A stretch of 44,216 nucleotides of DNA from JAWXBT01 sp964523015. GTDB taxonomy: Bacteria > Bdellovibrionota_C > UBA2361 > J135. Each line of letters begins with the position of its first letter. Within the stretch, counting starts at the first letter, position 1. The position numbers and the translations under genes were made by a program. The stretch lies in the NCBI GenBank assembly GCA_964523015.1, contig CAZFXN010000018.1:1-44216 (forward strand), written 5' to 3'. The notes under the pieces were generated by a model that saw only the letters and a list, made by a program, of their open reading frames with translations, did no database searches and was not told where the DNA came from. Positions 24,100-33,757 of this stretch are shown here, in pieces.

Positions 24100-25206
24100 A
24101 TGAATAAGTTGATTCTTATATTACTAACTCTAATAGTAACAACACCCTCCTTTGCTGATCCAAATCCTATTAAAGAAACAATCAAGATCGGCGCTGTCTA
24201 TTCCCTTACGGGCTGGGCAGCGATTGGAGGAGAATCTGAATTAAACGCAACAAAGATGGCCGTTGATGAGATCAATCTAAGTGGTGGTATCAATGGTAAA
24301 AAAATTGAACTTATAATTGAGGATAACCAATCAGATCTAAAAAAAACTGTGAACGGTATTCAAAAATTGAGATCATTGGATAAGGCTCAAATAATTCTCG
24401 GCCCAAATTGGGCAGAATTCTCTGATGTTGCTGCTCCAATCTGTGAGCGAAATAAAACTATAATGCTAACGGCTTCAGGATATTCACCATCTTTGACAAC
24501 AGGGAAGGAATATATATTTACGACTCTACCAGCCCACTCTACTGCGACTCAGCCACTCTCAGATTATATTGCAAAACAAAATCATAAAAAGATCGCAATG
24601 GCGACTTCAGTAAGCGCCTACTATGAAAGTAGTGCCAATTCAGTTGTTAAACAGCTCAAAGGATATTCAATAGAGCTCTCATCAAATTCAACATGGAACC
24701 CTGGAACAACTGATTTTAAAAGTTACATTACAAAGTTAAAAGGTGAAGGGTTTGATGCTGTAGTTTTGATGCTCACAGAAGGCGGAGATTTAACATCTTT
24801 TTTAAAGCAGGCTAGAGACCTACATTATAGTGGTGCTATTTATAGTAGTAATGCTCTCCTATATGATCATCAAATTAGGGAGAATTTTGAACTAGCCGAA
24901 GGTGTCATATTTTATGAGTATTTAACTCGTGCAACAAAAGAGTTTAGGGATAAATACACAACTAAACATGGAGAGTTCTCATCGTTCTCAATTCCTAGAG
25001 CGTATGACAATGTTTATCTGCTTAAACATGCAATAGAAAATTGTCCCTCCTCACAGGTAGAGGTCCTTAAAGAGTGTCTTAGAAAAGCTGATTATAAAGG
25101 GGTTTCTGGTCGCATCCGTTTTAATAGTTCCGGTAATGTATTAACAGATGAAAAACAGAGTGAGCTCTATATCATTAGAAAAGGAAAAATATCTGGGATC
25201 AAGTGA
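24100..25206 (+). CDS. Periplasmic branched-chain-amino-acid-type substrate-binding protein
   Basis: A 368-residue exported protein of the LivJ-like (Peripla_BP_6) family. A signal peptide (MNKLILILLTLIVTTPSFA) precedes IKIGAVYSLTGWAAIGGESELNATKMAVDEIN, the usual first block, and NGKKIELIIEDNQSD. No lipobox is present, so the protein should be free in the periplasm. The remaining ABC transporter genes (permeases and ATPases) are absent here, making it an orphan binding protein; it might work with distant components or as a sensor. Ligand unknown. Confidence 0.85.
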   Translation: MNKLILILLTLIVTTPSFADPNPIKETIKIGAVYSLTGWAAIGGESELNATKMAVDEINLSGGINGKKIELIIEDNQSDLKKTVNGIQKLRSLDKAQIILGPNWAEFSDVAAPICERNKTIMLTASGYSPSLTTGKEYIFTTLPAHSTATQPLSDYIAKQNHKKIAMATSVSAYYESSANSVVKQLKGYSIELSSNSTWNPGTTDFKSYITKLKGEGFDAVVLMLTEGGDLTSFLKQARDLHYSGAIYSSNALLYDHQIRENFELAEGVIFYEYLTRATKEFRDKYTTKHGEFSSFSIPRAYDNVYLLKHAIENCPSSQVEVLKECLRKADYKGVSGRIRFNSSGNVLTDEKQSELYIIRKGKISGIK

Positions 25207-25228
25207 ACGCTACTTACAGATCGGTTAG

Positions 25229-26290
25229 CTAATCATTTAGGTTTAAGTATTCTCGAAGCACTACCTCTCGACCAGTCATCGTTGAACTTTTAGTTTTATT
25301 GTGAATATCGGCACCGTATTCAAAATTCCAAACATCTACAGTTGGATTCCATGAGGAATAGGACCAACAGATATTTTTCTTTTCAAATATTTTAATTACA
25401 TCACGGATATACTTATCTCCACCTGGAGCCCAGCGCGCAGTTCCAAACTCTCCTACATACAGATTAACGCCGTGTTTCTTTTGAAATACTAGAGCCTCTT
25501 TCATGTTTTGCTTCATGCTCTTTTTATTATTCTTAGCGTTCGGATAAGTAACCAACTTTAATTTTTTTTGCTTGGTTGTATCAAGCGGACATTTGCCATT
25601 TGGATCAATACACATGTGGGAATATTTAATTGGATTATAAAAGTGAAAAGTATAATCAATGTTATCAAATGGCATTAATTGCAAGGTTTTAAAATGCTTT
25701 GGATCACCAAAGCGAGATGTCATTATGAGTTTCTTTGAGGGCTCAATCGCTCGAATAGCTTTAATTACATCGATTGCTAGACCATTCCAATCCTTAAGAG
25801 GGCTACTTACTGTATTTTTATACTGAGCTGGTTCGTTTACTAAGTCATATGCGTAAATAAAAGATTCACCCTTATACCGATTAGCGATCTTTTGCCATGC
25901 GGTAACAAGTGCTGCTTGCGCCCAAGATTCTGTAAATATTTTATGAGTAACCTCTCCCGTACGGGAAGCAAATCCTCCAGGAGGAGTATGTAAACCTAAC
26001 ACTGTATAAATATTTCTAGCTTTTAATTCGGCAAGGACTGTATCAAAAAAAACAAGCTCTTCATCTAACCAAGCAGCATAAGTTGTGCTGTTTGAATTGT
26101 CAGCGAATCCTGGATCATCAAAAACCACATCGTATCTAACAAGGTTTACCTTCATATCAACTAGTTTATCGTAGCTAGCCTGATCGAATGAAGCAAACAC
26201 TACCCCTCTACAAGGAGCAGCTAGAACTGATAATGGAGATATCAAAAAAAGAAAGATAAACGACGCTAGAAAAGAAGATAGGATTTTCAT
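25229..26290 (-). CDS. Secreted glycoside hydrolase family 5-like protein
   Basis: An exported (beta/alpha)8-barrel glycosidase of about 353 residues. The signal peptide is MKILSSFLASFIFLFLISPLSVLAA. The acid/base Glu153 is in DLVNEPA, the nucleophile Glu281 in LYVGEFGTARW, and the conserved His in TFHFYNP, all as in GH5 cellulases, mannanases and related enzymes. The substrate (beta-glucan, mannan or other) cannot be told. I choose the ATG at 26290 rather than the TTG start five codons upstream. Divergent from the membrane protein at 26430. Confidence 0.85.
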   Translation of the reverse strand: MKILSSFLASFIFLFLISPLSVLAAPCRGVVFASFDQASYDKLVDMKVNLVRYDVVFDDPGFADNSNSTTYAAWLDEELVFFDTVLAELKARNIYTVLGLHTPPGGFASRTGEVTHKIFTESWAQAALVTAWQKIANRYKGESFIYAYDLVNEPAQYKNTVSSPLKDWNGLAIDVIKAIRAIEPSKKLIMTSRFGDPKHFKTLQLMPFDNIDYTFHFYNPIKYSHMCIDPNGKCPLDTTKQKKLKLVTYPNAKNNKKSMKQNMKEALVFQKKHGVNLYVGEFGTARWAPGGDKYIRDVIKIFEKKNICWSYSSWNPTVDVWNFEYGADIHNKTKSSTMTGREVVLREYLNLND

Positions 26291-26429
26291 TATTAAAACC
26301 AACAATAAGCAGACATAAACCTAATCAATTGTACCACAAAAGAGGCCCTCTGAGTGAAAATCGACAAAACTGACTACTAACTTAAAAGAAACAGGTCTAT
26401 GATAAGCTGCTTAAGTTACAGGATTAATT

Positions 26430-28049
26430 TTGTATAGATTCCCCCATTTTCTAATCCTAGCTAGTTTTTTGGCCTTAGCGGTCAATGTACTATGTGCCAC
26501 TTCGCAGTTTCCTGTTGCTGATGATTACGATGTTTTTTTGAGTTTTCTGATTAATTTCAAATCGAATGATAGCTTTAATCTCTCCCCCTTTTTTCTCCCT
26601 CATAATGAGCACCTTGTTGCAATTCCAAGATTACTTGCTTTTATTGATAGTTCTTTATTTGGATTTCATCCAGCTCACTTAGTTATTGTCCCTCTAGGAT
26701 GTATTTTTGCAACGATATATTTATTTCATAAACATCTCATAAATACACCTAGTGAAAATGCGACATTAGTAACACTGCCAGCAATACTAATCTTTCTTGC
26801 ACCACAACCGTATGAGGCATGGACATGGGCAATTGGGTCACTTCAATATTCTATTCCGCCACTTTGCGCGCTTATTGCATCTATTTTTTGGTTTCAGGAT
26901 GGCATTAGGAATAAGATTTATGCTGTTATTTTTATCCTCATTGCTTCGTTAACCTTAATTAGTAGTCCACTAATTTTGCTCAGCTTGATCTGTATTGCAG
27001 TGATAAGACAACTTCCAAACAAAACCCAACCATCAAATCCGTATGTGTTGCTAATGATAATTGGAGTATTAATTACAAGTTTTGTAATTAAAAGCTCATC
27101 TGAAATTGCATTCTCTACCCTTAATCTTATTGGTAATGGATTGAGTTTTGATAAGAGAACGGCTTCCACCTTAGTGGGCTTTTTTGTTCTTACTTCATTT
27201 ATTTTTGCACTTAGGTCAGAGTTTATAAAAACTCAACCAGCTTTAATGGGGTTTTTTGGTTCAATTCTTTTGATGATTTTAGCTATTGCCTATGGGCGTA
27301 GTGGGTTTGGTGATAACTTTATTCTTAATCAATCAAGATATAGCTATCTCTCTCTTATAGCGATAGGAATATCCATTTCAGTTTTTTTAATAATAATTAA
27401 AACGTCAGTAAAACTACCTTCTTTTATTACAGCTATCTCAATCCTGATCTTAACTTTTAGCTGGAGTTACTACTGGCCAAATTATATTCAGCGTAGAGAA
27501 GCCAATATCGATAACCTTATCGCTTGGAATTTAGATCAAACATCACCAAATCATCCTAATAAAGATCACGCTAATAAAATTCTAGCTCTAGCAATAGATA
27601 ACGAAGTTATCCTATTACCTAAGGTATCCCTAGATACCGTTATTAAATCTCAGGAAATAAATTCACGCTGTCAAAAAACAATTATACTGAACGAAGATGA
27701 CGTACAACGATCCCCTGGAAAGGTTTATTGGGATCATTATCACCATGCCAAAGGGTACGTCTTTGCAAGTGGGTATCAACTACCTCCAAAAAACATTACT
27801 GGGGAATCAAAGTTTTTACTTCAGCTTAGAGATGGTGATGCTAAATATCTCTATCAACCTAGCCCTAGATACCGCCCTGATGTTCGCCGTACTTATGGAA
27901 CCAAAGCTACCGCACTACCAGGCTTTTCAGCTTTAATAGATCTAGGGAAACTCACAGCAGGTAGTTACAATATTGATTCAGTATGGTGGACTAAGGATGC
28001 CTGCTTTGTTAAGCAGCATAGGAAAACAGAGGTACTAATTGAGCCTTGA
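26430..28049 (+). CDS. Multi-pass membrane protein, possibly GT-C glycosyltransferase-like
   Basis: A 539-residue integral membrane protein with about ten hydrophobic segments in residues 1-345 and a soluble C-terminal domain of about 190 residues. The first extracytoplasmic loop carries an Asp-Asp pair (PVADDYDVF) and LPHNEHLVAIPRLL, features seen in GT-C-fold lipid-linked glycosyltransferases and their relatives, but no family can be assigned with confidence. The gene appears to start with TTG: AGGA lies about seven bases upstream and no in-frame ATG occurs until far downstream. It converges with the DUF4143 gene 5 bp away. Confidence 0.6.
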   Translation: MYRFPHFLILASFLALAVNVLCATSQFPVADDYDVFLSFLINFKSNDSFNLSPFFLPHNEHLVAIPRLLAFIDSSLFGFHPAHLVIVPLGCIFATIYLFHKHLINTPSENATLVTLPAILIFLAPQPYEAWTWAIGSLQYSIPPLCALIASIFWFQDGIRNKIYAVIFILIASLTLISSPLILLSLICIAVIRQLPNKTQPSNPYVLLMIIGVLITSFVIKSSSEIAFSTLNLIGNGLSFDKRTASTLVGFFVLTSFIFALRSEFIKTQPALMGFFGSILLMILAIAYGRSGFGDNFILNQSRYSYLSLIAIGISISVFLIIIKTSVKLPSFITAISILILTFSWSYYWPNYIQRREANIDNLIAWNLDQTSPNHPNKDHANKILALAIDNEVILLPKVSLDTVIKSQEINSRCQKTIILNEDDVQRSPGKVYWDHYHHAKGYVFASGYQLPPKNITGESKFLLQLRDGDAKYLYQPSPRYRPDVRRTYGTKATALPGFSALIDLGKLTAGSYNIDSVWWTKDACFVKQHRKTEVLIEP

Positions 28050-28054
28050 AAATA

Positions 28055-29215
28055 TTAAGTACCGAGTTCAAATAAATCTTCGTAGAGACCTTCTGCAAAT
28101 TTAGAAAAAGGAAGTATTATCAACTTTCCATCTTTTAAAATTTCATCCCCTGTATAAACTCCAAAAGCTCTTTTAAGGTGCTTCGATTCAATTAATTCTT
28201 TAAGAGTAGAGCCCCATTCTCTTCGCCATTTTTTTGATGCTTTGACTTCTATTCCAATACTTGTTTTTGCTCTCGACCAGATAAAATCTACCTCCTTGCC
28301 ACTTACCGTTCTCCAGTAGTTTATAGTACCACCAGTATTCTGGTAGCTTGACCATGCTCTTAGTTCATTGAGTACTAGTGTTTCTAATAATTTTCCACGA
28401 TCCGCCTGCTCTATTGGATCTCGAAGAAGACCCAAAATACTTCTGATTATTCCGGGATCAAAAAAATAAAATTTAGGATGAGAAGTTTCTTTTACTCTTA
28501 TTTTTGCATTCCAAGGTTGAATAAAAGTGCCTATTAGAGTGTCCGCGAGTATAGAAAAATATCGCTCGGCCGTAGTCCTTCCAACAGCTGCATCTCGTGC
28601 AATGTTTGAAATATTGAGAATTTCTCCATTCATGATGGCTGCAACCTTAAGAAATCTGGCAAAAGGCTCTATGTTCCTGATTAAAGTCTCCTGATTTATT
28701 TCCTGAGTAATATATGTATGTGTGTATGAATCTAAAATTTCGATTGCAAAACTGGAGTCAGAGACAACTTTGGGAAGATTGCCAAAACTTAAGGAAAGGT
28801 CCAGGTTGAAATCAGAGCCGATCTCGGACGTAACTAAAGGAAAAAATTCTTTTGTAATGGCACGGCCTGCAAGGAGATTACTTTCAAGTCTTTTAATTTT
28901 TCTAGCACTAGAACCACTTAATGCAAATTTGTATAGATCTCCATGTTTCTGAATAAGATGGTGGATTTCGTTAAGCAGACTAGGTAGTTTTTGAATTTCA
29001 TCTACGAGGATCCATTCTGAGTTTGAACCCTCAATAATATTTCTAAATCGGGAAGTATCTTGAATTAGGGGTAGAAATTGATCCTCAAGAAGGAGGTCAA
29101 ATACAGTTGTTTTATTTAGTGGCAGGTTATTTTTGAGCCAAGTAGTTTTACCAGTCGCACGTGGACCAAACAAAAAAAATGAATGATTTGGAGCAGTTAA
29201 TATTCTTTTATACAT
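28055..29215 (-). CDS. AAA ATPase with C-terminal DUF4143 domain (copy 2)
   Basis: A 386-residue paralogue of the protein at 4344-5528, same strand. The P-loop is GPRATGKT, the Walker B WILVDEIQKLPS, and an LSGSSARKIKRLESNLLAGRA block aligns closely with copy 1. The C-terminal DUF4143 nuclease-like core reads KEVDFIW ... IGIEVKASKKW. The substrate is unknown. Sequence identity to copy 1 is moderate, so this is an old duplication or independent acquisition. The leader carries a perfect palindrome and the same CCTAT before the ATG as copy 1. Confidence 0.87.
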   Translation of the reverse strand: MYKRILTAPNHSFFLFGPRATGKTTWLKNNLPLNKTTVFDLLLEDQFLPLIQDTSRFRNIIEGSNSEWILVDEIQKLPSLLNEIHHLIQKHGDLYKFALSGSSARKIKRLESNLLAGRAITKEFFPLVTSEIGSDFNLDLSLSFGNLPKVVSDSSFAIEILDSYTHTYITQEINQETLIRNIEPFARFLKVAAIMNGEILNISNIARDAAVGRTTAERYFSILADTLIGTFIQPWNAKIRVKETSHPKFYFFDPGIIRSILGLLRDPIEQADRGKLLETLVLNELRAWSSYQNTGGTINYWRTVSGKEVDFIWSRAKTSIGIEVKASKKWRREWGSTLKELIESKHLKRAFGVYTGDEILKDGKLIILPFSKFAEGLYEDLFELGT

Positions 29216-29243
29216 ATAGGTAAAAAATGCTGTATTTTTTCCC
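29216..29243 (-). promoter_or_regulatory. Palindromic leader of DUF4143 copy 2
   Basis: AAAAAAT (29222-29228), loop GCTGT and ATTTTTT (29234-29240) form a 7-bp inverted repeat, extended by GG/CC outside one mismatch. The coding strand reads ACCTAT before ATG, as in copy 1 (CCCTAT). Confidence 0.5.
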
Positions 29244-29319
29244 TAACTATATACAAAAAATTAGAATCTGTAAATAGTCATTTAGGTAGCGATAAAGACG
29301 ATTTCGGAATGGTTGAGGA

Positions 29320-31170
29320 TCATCTGGTTAGATGCACAGACACCAAAGTCAGAGCCGCAGGAGTTACCCCCGGAATTCTCATAGCTTGACCGATTGAGGT
29401 AGGGCGTACCTTTGAAAACTTATGCTTCATCTCTGAGCTTAAGCCTTTGATAGATTCATATGAAAAGGCAACTGGGATCTTTAAAGATTCGTTCCGTTTT
29501 AATTTCTTGATATCTTCCTCTTGTCGAAAGAGATACCCAGAGAATTTAAGCTCTGTTTCAAGAGCAGCTTTAAGATCACTATTTAATTCTTTATCAAATC
29601 CAAATTCATTGATAATCAGTTCGATGGTCATTTCAGGTCGACGCAACAGGGTTTCTAAAGACACAGCATCTTTAAGATCGGCACTTTTGTTAGCTCTAAG
29701 CCAAGCATTTGTCTCCTCACGAGGAAAAGCCCGTGTCTTAGTAAACCACTCTTTAGCCCCTATATACTGGGTTAATCTATCTTCGTATTTGATCTTTTGA
29801 TCTTCCCTTAAGAGCCCTATGCTCACCGCTCGTCCACAAAGCCGTTGCCAAGCATTATCCTCTCTTAACACAAGGCGATACTCAGCACGGGAGGTAAACA
29901 TTCTATACGGCTCATCAACACCATTGGTAATAAGATCATCGATCATTACTCCAAGATATCCTTCAGAACGGCTAACAATAAAACTCTCTTTTCCCTGAAC
30001 TTTAAGGGCTGCATTAATTCCAGCCATAATCCCCTGACCGGCCGCCTCCTCATATCCTGAAGTTCCATTTATCTGACCAGCTAGGAAAAGTCCCTTAATA
30101 TCTTTAGTTTCTAGTGTCGGATTTAAACTTCTTGGATCGACAAAGTCATATTCAACTGCGTAACCAGGTACTAATATCTCAACATTTTCAAGGCCAACAA
30201 TTTTATGAACAAATTGCTCCTGTACATCAACAGGTAAACTAGTTGAAATACCATTTGGATAAACAATGTCGGAATCAAATCCTTCCGGTTCTAAAAATAT
30301 ATTGTGCGCTATTTTGTCAGTAAATCTAAAAACTTTATCTTCTAAAGATGGGCAGTATCGCGGGCCACCTGATTTAATCTGCCCATTAAACATAGGACTT
30401 TTATCTTTATTGGCCCTGATAACATCATGGGCCACTTCATTAGTAGCAGTTATCCAACAAGGAATCTGCTTGCGATTAATAGATCCAGTCATCATAGAAA
30501 ATGGATTGATTGGAGTATCTCCAGGTTGCTCTGTAAGAATGTCAAAATTAATTGTGGATCTTTTTAGTCTTGGCGGAGTGCCTGTCTTTAAGCGTCCAAG
30601 TGTAAAGCCAAGATCCTTTAAGCTATCACTTAAAGAATTAGATGCTGTATCACCAACTCGACCGCCGCATGTTTGAGTAGGCCCAGAGTGCATTAACCCT
30701 CTTAGAAATGTTCCGGTAGTTACAATAAGGGTTTTGCAATTAATAATGGAACCATCAGCAAGGGCAAGTCCTGTAACTATTCCTTTAGAAGTCTGAATCT
30801 TCGCTGCTTCTCCCTCAATGATTGTAATATTTGATTCTAGCTCAACAAGTCTTCTTACTTCATTTTTATAGAGATCTCTGTCAGCTTGGGCTCTTGATGC
30901 TCTAACCGCTGGACCCTTAGAGGAATTAAGGGTTCGAAATTGAATGCCGGTAGTATCAATAACGCGGCCCATAATGCCGCCTAACGCGTCTACCTCTTTC
31001 ACAAGGTGTCCCTTTCCTATGCCTCCGATCGCAGGATTACATGACATCTGACCAATGCCGGAAACTCGCAGGGTAACAAGCGCAGTGTTTGCACCGAGAC
31101 GAGACGCTGCTAATGCTGCCTCTACCCCAGCGTGTCCGCCACCTATAACTAAAACATCAAAATTGGTCAT
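29320..31170 (-). CDS. mnmG: tRNA uridine-34 5-carboxymethylaminomethyl modification enzyme MnmG (GidA)
   Basis: FAD-dependent partner of MnmE; together they install cmnm5U at the wobble position of several tRNAs in the cytoplasm. The N-terminal FAD motif is VIGGGHAGVEAALAASRLG, followed by NPAIGGIGKGHLVKEVDALGG, RTLNSSKGPAVRASRAQADR and, near the middle, LFLAGQINGTSGYEEAAGQG. The C-terminal helical domain ends normally; 616 residues is a usual length. It is on the same strand as mnmE but separated from it by a divergent lytic transglycosylase gene, a break from the usual mnmE-mnmG neighbourhood. Confidence 0.97.
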   Translation of the reverse strand: MTNFDVLVIGGGHAGVEAALAASRLGANTALVTLRVSGIGQMSCNPAIGGIGKGHLVKEVDALGGIMGRVIDTTGIQFRTLNSSKGPAVRASRAQADRDLYKNEVRRLVELESNITIIEGEAAKIQTSKGIVTGLALADGSIINCKTLIVTTGTFLRGLMHSGPTQTCGGRVGDTASNSLSDSLKDLGFTLGRLKTGTPPRLKRSTINFDILTEQPGDTPINPFSMMTGSINRKQIPCWITATNEVAHDVIRANKDKSPMFNGQIKSGGPRYCPSLEDKVFRFTDKIAHNIFLEPEGFDSDIVYPNGISTSLPVDVQEQFVHKIVGLENVEILVPGYAVEYDFVDPRSLNPTLETKDIKGLFLAGQINGTSGYEEAAGQGIMAGINAALKVQGKESFIVSRSEGYLGVMIDDLITNGVDEPYRMFTSRAEYRLVLREDNAWQRLCGRAVSIGLLREDQKIKYEDRLTQYIGAKEWFTKTRAFPREETNAWLRANKSADLKDAVSLETLLRRPEMTIELIINEFGFDKELNSDLKAALETELKFSGYLFRQEEDIKKLKRNESLKIPVAFSYESIKGLSSEMKHKFSKVRPTSIGQAMRIPGVTPAALTLVSVHLTR

Positions 31171-31270
31171 ATATCAGAGAGTAGTATAAAAGCTTCAATG
31201 CCACCTACCTTATACTAAGCGACTCATAAACTCAACGCTAGCAGGTTGTTAATACTCAATATTTTTACCA

Positions 31271-31296
31271 TAAAAAGTATCCTTTTTAAGGATGCT
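31271..31296 (-). terminator. Minus-strand intrinsic terminator antisense to the transglycosylase leader
   Basis: On the minus strand AGCATCCTT and AAGGATACT form a 9-bp stem (one G-U pair) with an AAA loop, followed by TTTTTA. No minus-strand gene ends directly before it; the nearest upstream is mnmE, over 1 kb away, so it may end mnmE read-through or a short antisense RNA. Confidence 0.5.
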
Positions 31297-31407
31297 TCAT
31301 TCAATGCCGCCTCCATAACACTTAGAGAGTTAGCAGGAAGTCCCTTCATTAAGGGGATGATTAGGCAAAATTAAATAGAAGAAAAATAAAAATATCAGTG
31401 TTGATTT

Positions 31408-32325
31408 ATGAATCGACTTGAAGTCTATCCAGGACTACGTGTTAGTCGTGGGAAAATATTTTCAAGCTGTGGAAATTCCGCAGCCGAAAAGGCTTCTGTA
31501 ACAAAGGAAGGAGCAGGCGATACAATTTTTGATCGTATCGGCTTTTTTATGTTTGTTTCAAGTGCAGTTGCTCTTTTAATGATCGTTTCTTTCTATTTCA
31601 AAGTAAGCTCGCCTGAGACACCTGTAATTGATATTACTCTTCAATCAATTAGCAACAAACTTTCTAAGGTTAGTTATGATGAGCAGTTTGTTACAAAAGT
31701 AAGTCAAACTTTTAGCTATATGCTCCCTGCTAATTTTGAAAGCAGAAAACTAGATCAGATAAAGAACAAAGAGTTTGATAACCAGGTTTCTCAAACCAGA
31801 TTTATTACTAGCTTAATTAAGACAAATAGTAAGATTTTAGAAGCAAGTTCATTAGCTAAAACCATCGTTACTCAAAGCAAACAGCTTGGATATGATCCAT
31901 TGTTCGTAACAGCTGTTATCTTAGCCGAAAGTCGGTTTGATAAAAAAGCCATTTCTCATGCTGGGGCATTAGGACTAATGCAAATCCTGCCATCTACAGC
32001 GAAATACATAACAACAAAGATCAGCCCCTCTCAATGGAAAGGCCACAGCTACCTCTTAGTTGATGAAGCTTATAATATAAATTTAGGAATTACTTATCTT
32101 AAGTATCTAGATGGCAAGTTTAAAGGGAACAAGAGACACACCCTCGTAGCGTACAACTGGGGGCCTGGAAATATGAATAGAGCACTTAAGGGTCAATCAC
32201 AAATACCATCTGTAAGTCAAAAGTATCGTGATTCAATTCTTTCAACTTATGCAAAATGGTCTAGTCAATTTAAGAGAAGAGATTCGGAGCTAGCTGGGGA
32301 TTTTAAGAGAGCAAAGCTAGGTTAG
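31408..32325 (+). CDS. Membrane-anchored lytic transglycosylase (SLT domain)
   Basis: A 305-residue peptidoglycan-cleaving enzyme. A single transmembrane segment (about residues 45-64, FFMFVSSAVALLMIVSFYF) anchors it to the inner membrane with the C terminus in the periplasm. The goose-lysozyme-like SLT domain occupies about 160-290: catalytic Glu174 in ILAESRFDKKA, then SHAGALGLMQILPSTAKYI, NLGITYLKYL and LVAYNWGPGN. It is transcribed divergently from mnmG and lies between mnmE and mnmG, convergent with mnmE (30 bp apart). Confidence 0.9.
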   Translation: MNRLEVYPGLRVSRGKIFSSCGNSAAEKASVTKEGAGDTIFDRIGFFMFVSSAVALLMIVSFYFKVSSPETPVIDITLQSISNKLSKVSYDEQFVTKVSQTFSYMLPANFESRKLDQIKNKEFDNQVSQTRFITSLIKTNSKILEASSLAKTIVTQSKQLGYDPLFVTAVILAESRFDKKAISHAGALGLMQILPSTAKYITTKISPSQWKGHSYLLVDEAYNINLGITYLKYLDGKFKGNKRHTLVAYNWGPGNMNRALKGQSQIPSVSQKYRDSILSTYAKWSSQFKRRDSELAGDFKRAKLG

Positions 32326-32355
32326 ATTTTTAACGCACTTATGTTTTTTCTCTGA

Positions 32356-33750
32356 TTATTTTCCTATACAGAACTTAGAAAATATTTTACCCAGTAGATC
32401 TTCTGTCCAAGTTTTGCCAATGATCTCTTCAAGTGCAGTCAAAGCAAGTCTCAACTCTGCACTACAAAGCTCCAATGGTTTAGAATCCTTTATTATCTCA
32501 ATAGCTCGACTTAAAGCTTCATCAGCTTTTATTAGACATACCCTATGTCGCTCATTCGTAATTATGGCGCTTCCTTCACTTTGATCTGCGATCCTAGATT
32601 GAATCTCTTCAATAAGAGAGTTAGTTAAGTTTTCAAGGCCGTTATGTGTTTTAGCAGAAAGATAAAATACCTGATCAGCAGATTTAGATTCATTAGCAAA
32701 CTTTAAAATTGCATCTAGACAGAGATCTATTTTATTAAAGACTAACCAGATCTTTTGTGATTTTGCTCTTAATTCCTTTAGAACTGGCATCCAAGTTGAA
32801 ACTGATTGTTCAAGACTCTCAGTTGAATCTACGACCATAAGTACAAGATCTGCCCATTTTAATTTTTCATAAGCCAGCTCAACACCGATCTTTTCAACGG
32901 CATCAGTAGTCGCTGTTATTCCGGCAGAATCACAAAAAATAAATTTATACCCTGAAAAAGTTGCCTCCTCTTCGATCAAATCCCTAGTTGTCCCTGGCGT
33001 ATCTGTTACGATAGCTCGCTCACGACCTAGGATTAGATTTAAAATGCTTGATTTACCTGCATTTGGTCGTCCACATAAAAGAACTCTAAATCCATCTTTT
33101 ACTATCTGACCGTAGGAATAGCTGTAGATTAAATTCTTTATCTGCTTACGTGCTTTTTTAATAGTTGAATTTATCTTTTTTAGAGAATCTGGATTGATGT
33201 CCTCTTCAGGGAAATCTAAATGGGCCTCAATTTCGGCCAATGCATTTCGGATAGGCTCACCAAAGGAATTAATTGAATCACTGAATCGCCCCTCTAATTG
33301 TTCGCTAGCAAGCTTAAGTGCTTTATCAGTTGTAGCTTGAATCATGTCCCGAATTGCTTCAACTTGAATAAGATCGAACTTACCATTTAAGAATGCACGC
33401 TTTGAAAACTCTCCTGGCTCAGCAGGACTAATGCCAAATGCATAAAGGGATCTAAGAACTTTTTGAACTAACAGGAGGCTTCCATGAAGCTGAATCTCTG
33501 CTACGTCTTCTCCTGTATAACTATTTGGTGAAGGCATAAACACGGCCAACGCTTTATCGATCACAGCACTAGATTGATAATCAAGTAACTTTCCGTAGCA
33601 AAGCATTCTTGGATTATCAGTAGGGGATGTTTTAGATTGGAAAAGACTACTTAATGCTTTTCTAGTAAGCGGGCCGCTTATACGAATAACGGCGATCCCT
33701 GCAGATGCAGGAGCTGTTGCCAGAGCAGCGATCGTTGTTATATCAGTCAT
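32356..33750 (-). CDS. mnmE: tRNA modification GTPase MnmE (TrmE)
   Basis: A K+-activated dimeric GTPase acting with MnmG in tRNA wobble uridine modification. The N-terminal tetrahydrofolate-binding domain begins TTIAALATAPASAGIAVIRISGP and includes SPNSYTGEDVAEIQLHG. The G domain has G1 GRPNAGKSS, G2/G3 TDTPGTTRD and DSAG, and G4 NKID. The C terminus ends with the hallmark FCIGK (catalytic Cys). Length 464 is normal. It follows yidC after 7 bp on the same strand and probably belongs to the rpmH-rnpA-yidD-yidC operon. Confidence 0.97.
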   Translation of the reverse strand: MTDITTIAALATAPASAGIAVIRISGPLTRKALSSLFQSKTSPTDNPRMLCYGKLLDYQSSAVIDKALAVFMPSPNSYTGEDVAEIQLHGSLLLVQKVLRSLYAFGISPAEPGEFSKRAFLNGKFDLIQVEAIRDMIQATTDKALKLASEQLEGRFSDSINSFGEPIRNALAEIEAHLDFPEEDINPDSLKKINSTIKKARKQIKNLIYSYSYGQIVKDGFRVLLCGRPNAGKSSILNLILGRERAIVTDTPGTTRDLIEEEATFSGYKFIFCDSAGITATTDAVEKIGVELAYEKLKWADLVLMVVDSTESLEQSVSTWMPVLKELRAKSQKIWLVFNKIDLCLDAILKFANESKSADQVFYLSAKTHNGLENLTNSLIEEIQSRIADQSEGSAIITNERHRVCLIKADEALSRAIEIIKDSKPLELCSAELRLALTALEEIIGKTWTEDLLGKIFSKFCIGK

Positions 33751-33757
33751 GATAAAC

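Noticed and set aside
31225..31320. Minus-strand micro-ORFs (Met-Lys-His-Pro, or a 26-codon TTG frame) behind a GGAGG near 31310
   Set aside because: The ribosome-site match is good, but the frames overlap the terminator hairpin or are too short to judge; no other support.
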